DNA of 64,000 nucleotides, taken from Dipteris shenzhenensis (Eukaryota; Polypodiophyta; Polypodiopsida; Gleicheniales). This document shows, piece after piece, positions 59,278 through 64,000 of this stretch. Made by a program: the position numbers and the translations under genes. Position 1 is the stretch's first letter. Each line of letters opens with the position of its first letter. Below the pieces are notes generated by a model. That model saw only the letters and a list, made by a program, of their open reading frames with translations, made no database searches and was not told where the DNA came from. The DNA is taken from NCBI GenBank assembly GCA_047967505.1, contig CM106541.1; one strand, written 5' to 3'.

Positions 59278-59319
59278 GTGTGTACATGTAATTTCACAAA
59301 AAAAAAGTGTGTACATGTA
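59278..59319 (+). mobile_element. Ultrashort poly(A) insertion with 13-bp TSD
   Basis: GTGTGTACATGTA occurs at 59278-59290 and 59307-59319. The 16 bases between read ATTTCAC followed by A9. It has the same structure and the same TTYCAC-A(n) end as the insertions at 8661-8711 and 8913-8960. Confidence 0.6.
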
Positions 59320-59420
59320 TGAACGTTGTTTTCATCTGTACAAGGCCACCACACACTAATTAATTAAGGGTTGGAATAGGAGAGGTGAATAAGGCATACT
59401 CACTAAATTTTATTTTATTC

Positions 59421-62220
59421 TTTTTTTTTTGGGCGGGAAAGAGTCAAAATGGTATTGCTAGAGGTTTAAAAAAAGAAAATTACAACGTGGGAAAGAAATT
59501 CTCATCATTCACTTGAGTCTAATAATTCTGCAAATTCTCTGAATATTTCCATGACGCCTTTAATGTTGTCTTCAGATCCTTCTAAAAAATTGGTATTGTC
59601 ATATGCAAACATCTGCATGCAAAAACCTGACCCGTCAGGCAATTTCAAACCCCTAATTACCCTTATGTTTAGGTAATAATTGATTTGACATAAAAGTGGA
59701 CCTATTACTATAACAAAACAACATTGGAGCTAGTGACCAACCTTGCCTCACTGATTGCTGCAACGCGAATCCCTGAGAATGATAACCGTTAATAGAGACT
59801 CTAGCCCATGCGTTAGTCAGTAGCATCTTCGTGAGCCTACAAAAACCTACCCTGAACCCTAGAGCTTCCATTGTGCAAAGCATGAACTCCCAAGTGGTCC
59901 TATCGTATGCTTTTTCTAGATCGATGTTGAGCAACATCACCCTTTGATTCTATGAAAGAGCATAATCTACAGCCATCAAGGCATTGAGCACAACATCATG
60001 TATGCTTTTGACCGTTGTGAAACCAAACTAATTAGGATGGATCAATCTACCCAATAAGAACTTGACTTTGTTTGCTAGACATTTAGCTACTATCTTGTAG
60101 ATAGTATTAAGCATAGACAAAGGCCTCCACTGGCTAGGGCTCAGTCTATTATGGCTCTTAGGTATTAACTTCATTATCCCTATATTCAAAGCATGGTGCA
60201 TCTGTCCTTGAGCACAAATCCAATGGATTAATATGAGGATCTCATGTTTACACACTTCCCAAAAGTATTGGTAGAATTCCTTAGGCAACCCATCTGGCCC
60301 AGGTGTCTTATCCCTAGGCATTTGCATCACAACAAATTTGCCCTCATCCTCCGAGAAAGATATTTGTAGTAATAGTTTTTCATGTGGTCTGACTCTTCTA
60401 GGCATATTCTCCAAAAAGTCTACTAGTCTCTCCTAAAAATTGCTAGGTTGTGTTGGCCTAAGTCTGCTAGGTCTGCAATATGTGCTAGGTGATTAGCAAA
60501 AACCTTTGCTATTTCCTTCTCACATGTTACCATTATCATCAATGAGATTGCTAAGATGCATTCTCTCTGCCTCTTCATTCGTCGCAATGCATTAAAATAA
60601 AATGCAGATGTCTTCTCTTTGTGTTCAAGCCATTTAAGCCTTGACTAGATTTGGGCTGCTCTAAGCTTCTCATGCTCCTGCATCCTTGGGAAAGATTCAT
60701 TCCAAGTTAACAAGCACACCAACTGAACATCTCTTGGGCATGCATCTCTCGAGGTGTTGGTAGGGTTGGTACTCTACAAACTTTAGGGTGCAGGCTAAAG
60801 TTGTGAAGACTCCAGACTGGTATTCTCCTAATGTTGCTACCTCAAATGCTCCCATCAATCGTGACACCACAGCTCATGTTCTTTGCTCCAATGGCAATGA
60901 TCAAATGTGTGCATCTGCAATTAGAGTTTGACTTGCTTTTGCTGCCATACCAACGGCAAACCTATTCCTTTGAGCTCTGCTTCTACCATACTCCTTAGCT
61001 ACAAAAATCATAGCCTGTATGCAATTTGTGCATGTTCAAAGAGGGTTATGTCCCTTCAGTACTACTAGCTTCCATGCATCCATTATTCTTTCGTCAAATT
61101 CCTCTTGCCCAAAAATGAGGTATTTAGCTTGAAATGGATTGGGCCTTTGTTGGCTGAATCACACCCCAATAGATCCAGATAGAAAGCAATCAAGAAGTGA
61201 TCAGAATTGAAGTGTATATGGGGTTTAATGCACCAACCATTCTGGTTTGAATATATCTAGTCCAAACGAGCAGCTCTCTCATATGTTTGTTGTGCGAAGT
61301 GAACATACACATCTCCTTCATAGCATTGTAAATAACCCAATCTACTAAGCTACAACTTGCTTCAAATTGTCCCCAAGCAAGTCTCTCCTGCCATGTCATG
61401 TCTATGCCTTTGTGCGATCTATCCAACGGACTGCACACATTGTTCCAGTCACCCAAAAGTATACCGTTCTTGGTACCTACAATGCTCTTGAGTCTTTCCC
61501 ATAGAGCTACTCTCGACACGGATGTAACAAAAAACTAGATACCTGGAAAATCAAGGTCTACCAAAACAAATTGTCCTTTCACATCTTTTACTATTGACAT
61601 GACATTAAGTGTTTCGGTTACTAAAAGGGCAGACCCACCCTTGCCTGCCATCAAAAAGTTGCAAATCCATACATCCTTCGAGAGGTGCAAACTTTCTAGA
61701 CTTCTAGCACCTACTTCTAGCTCTTGCAGAGCCATGAAAAGAGGTTTCTAGTTCCGAACAAATCTCCTTACTGCATTCTGCTTCCAACTAGCACATATGT
61801 CTCTCACATTCCATGACATGAAGGCCAACTATGGCCTTCTTGTTGATCCTTTAATCTTCATCATCTCTGGAGTCATGGCCCATCTCCTTAGCCCCAGAGA
61901 AGCGTAAATGTTGACAAAGGGCGAGCCTCTTCTGGCCTTGCGCTTCATAGATCTATGTGATTTGACCCTTTTTGGAATAACTTTTTGTATCACTTGCATG
62001 CATGGATGCTTTTTCTACTTTTACCTTTTGTATGACATCCTTGATCTTCTGGAGAGCCATAGCTTTCCCCTCTTGCCTTGCATTAGTAGCCTGCTACTGC
62101 TACCTAGAAGGCCTATGTTTTGGGCTTGTGTGGATTTTCTTCACCCGATTCCATCCCCTTGGCTCAAGGCAATGCATGCACGACCTCGTTGCTCGTCTTT
62201 TGTTTGCTTTTAATAGTGTA
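59421..62220 (-). mobile_element. Decayed LINE with internal deletion
   Basis: On the minus strand a basic ORF1 tail (MKRKARRGSPFVNIYASLGL, about 61980-61860) is followed by ORF2. The endonuclease starts FMSWNVRDICASWKQNAVRR (61835) and continues with LFMALQELEVGARSL and ILLGDWNNVCSPLDRSHKG (61465-61405). RT blocks follow: KTPGPDGLPKEFYQYFW (60330-60270), RPLSMLNTIYKIVAKCLANK, MLLNIDLEKAYDRTTWEFM (59940-59880) and SVRQGWSLAPMLF. The ADD box is degenerate (FAYDNTNFLEGSED, about 59600). The reading stops soon after, near 59508, and the 3' UTR ends TTTCCCGCCC plus A10 (plus-strand T10 at 59421-59430). The C-terminal part of ORF2 is missing. Stops and frameshifts are numerous. Confidence 0.85.
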
Positions 62221-62590
62221 ACATCTATTTCAGGTACGTAACATTGGTACCCATTTTAAGATTCCCTAAAAATTCATTAAAATTATAACTTTTTTTAAAA
62301 AAGCTATACTTTGCATAGTCAAAAACTAAAAACTTATAGAATTCATACAGTTTTCAAAGATCATGCCTATAAATTAAAAAGGCCTCCACTATATCGCAAA
62401 ATATCTTTTGATTTTCTATATTCTCAAAGTCTTACAGATTTTTCCTTCCCGTGCCCTTTATATTTTTATCAAGAAATAACTATTACTATCTTAACTTGTT
62501 GCACCTAATAGCATGTTCTACTCATATTGTCCAAATGAGACTTTTCACCCACTTTTTAAATCACATAAAGAAAGAATGGAAAACTTTTAT

Positions 62591-62994
62591 TCGAGGGAGC
62601 CAAAACCTTTAAATTATTTGAGAAAAAAAAGTAAATTTTTTTGTAGATTCATAGTTTGGTACTTTTGACATTACAAAGATCTCGGAAGGCCCCAAAACCC
62701 TAAAAATGACCACAAACATGAATACCTTTCGATGATTTTCCGAAAATTTTAGGTGGGAAAGCATGCATCCGGCTCTCGGTTGATGATATCATCAACCTAG
62801 CATGTGGGCGCATGCTTTTCCCTCGGGGCTTTTTCAAAAAATCATCAAAAGGTATCCATGTTTGCAGTCGCTTTTAGGGATTTGGGGCCTTCCAAGCTCA
62901 TTTCTAATATCAAAAGTACCAAAAAATGTATCTAAAAAAATTTTAAAAAATTTCCCAAATAATTTAGAGCTTTTAAAGGTTTTGGCTCACTCGG
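62591..62994. mobile_element. Foldback (long inverted repeat) element
   Basis: The left arm (62591-62766) and right arm (about 62810-62994) are inverted copies with moderate divergence; for example GAGCCAAAACCTTTAAA pairs with TTTAAAGGTTTTGGCTC. The loop holds a 20-bp perfect palindrome (62778-62797), and a related one closes the right end (62993-63012). No transposase is present, so it would be non-autonomous. Confidence 0.7.
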
Positions 62995-63070
62995 TCAATG
63001 ATATCATTGACCAAGCATATAGCTTGGTTGCATAAGCCAAGGTAGAGCTTGGTAGATGATATCATTGACT
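62778..63070. repeat. GATATC-centred palindromes, three copies
   Basis: GGTTGATGATATCATCAACC (62778-62797) and GGTCAATGATATCATTGACC (62993-63012) are perfect 20-bp palindromes. An imperfect third copy lies at 63051-63070. The shared core is ATGATATCAT. Confidence 0.8.
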
Positions 63071-64000
63071 GAGCAATTGGGTTAGATATTTTGGTATATG
63101 CATTTCAATTGAGACAAGCAGGGCAATTGCCAAAGGCGACACAATACATAACATTATCTCAAAAGATTCCAAAGACATTGATTGGATGTAGTACACAAGT
63201 TAAAGCCAAGACACGCCATGTAAGAAAGAGGGTGGCATCTCAACTTGGCTAGGTTGACTCAGAGAATGTTCTAGTGGATAGTTTGGAGGAGGAAGGATCT
63301 TACAACTTTTACCCCACAAGGCTTTAGCTCTAGTGCATTTGAAGATATAGGATCAGAAGATGAGTACTATTCTTTGTAGAATCAATGACATGCATATTTG
63401 TGAAGCAATGTAATTTCTAGCATGTTAGACTTTTGAAATATCTCATGCCATGTCCCTTTCATTTGCATTGGATGCATAGGTTCATATTGTAATGGTTTTA
63501 AGACATTATTGCATTTTATGTGGATTTTGTATTCTAAGTTAAGTTTTTCATGCCTATTTTTTGAAATACTGTTGTTGAGAATTTTTCAAAAAAACATGGT
63601 TTTTATGTCTTGTCAAAAGACATTGTGCAAAATGGCCATCTTTTTAAAAAATATGTAAAATTCATATGAAAATAAGAGATTCCCCTAGAGTTCTCATTTT
63701 GAGGTTACAATTCTCGAATTAGATGTTACAGTGTTTTTTCTCCTCTTTTGTTTGAGTGTCTTCGCCTCTTCTAGTTGAAGTGCTCGCGTTTGCCAGTAGA
63801 CCTACTGGCCCTGACTTCTCAAAGCCTCTGTGTTGCTCACATCTCTTCAATTGAAACTCCTCCCCTCCCCCTTTATCCCTTAGTTTAATCATGGCCTTGC
63901 CCTCTTCCTTTTCACCCCTGTTCTTTTCTCCAGTGACTAATTAATAGGAATTTTCCATTTTTCAATGTCAGGGGGGACATACTAGGATAACAAAAATTTG
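63071..64000. other. Right edge, unassigned
   Basis: A plus-strand frame from about 63106 to 63250 and on after one stop to 63330 has a protein-like composition (Lys/Arg-rich, then acidic), but I recognise no family. The rest shows nothing. Confidence 0.25.

Overview
The window looks like nuclear DNA of a land plant with a large, repeat-rich genome. It holds three recognisable plant host genes with spliced or intact coding, no bacterial-style gene packing, abundant Ty1/copia and Ty3/gypsy retrotransposon debris, two LINE remnants, a tRNA-derived SINE and many long (AG)n, (CT)n and (CA)n microsatellites. The lineage cannot be fixed from sequence alone. A fern or gymnosperm is plausible, because the HCF173 homologue carries an extra segment relative to Arabidopsis as I remember that protein. 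That placement is inference.

Layout. 1-8640: nested retroelements on the minus strand (a copia gag with primer-binding site and 5' LTR, a broken gypsy element hit by a LINE and by a solo LTR, and a gypsy RT remnant). 8661-8960: microsatellites with two ultrashort retroposon-like insertions. 9053-9540: first two exons (minus) of a metallophosphoesterase of the MPPE1/PGAP5 type. 10203-10490: SINE head. 10491-17621: unclassified repeat-like DNA, an internal copia fragment and a 27-bp minisatellite. 17622-23008: a nearly complete but decayed copia element. 23009-26520: an LTR element with no visible pol. 26521-29620: copia debris and tandem repeats. 29640-44315: the HCF173 gene region. 44316-52900: AT-rich intergenic DNA, another copia fragment, and tandem and inverted repeats. 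52943-55009: an intact single-exon GH81 endo-1,3-beta-glucanase (minus). 55010-64000: tandem repeats, an LTR fragment, a decayed LINE (minus) and a foldback element with GATATC-centred palindromes.

The dominant event is a 9.1-kb direct tandem duplication (21834-30937 and 30938-40099). It runs from inside the copia gag to intron 1 of HCF173 and is joined at a 5-bp microhomology (ATCTT). HCF173 therefore has two promoters and two first exons in front of a single set of downstream exons. HCF173 encodes a chloroplast atypical SDR/CIA30 protein that supports psbA translation in Arabidopsis. All 13 exons can be placed from the sequence. Exon 7 carries a one-base frame loss and an in-frame TAG, so the locus is either a very young pseudogene or holds assembly errors.

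The host genes are not an operon and I see no functional link between them. HCF173 acts in photosystem II biogenesis, the GH81 enzyme cuts callose-type beta-1,3-glucan, and the MPPE1-like protein belongs to a GPI-anchor remodelling/ER-Golgi phosphoesterase family.
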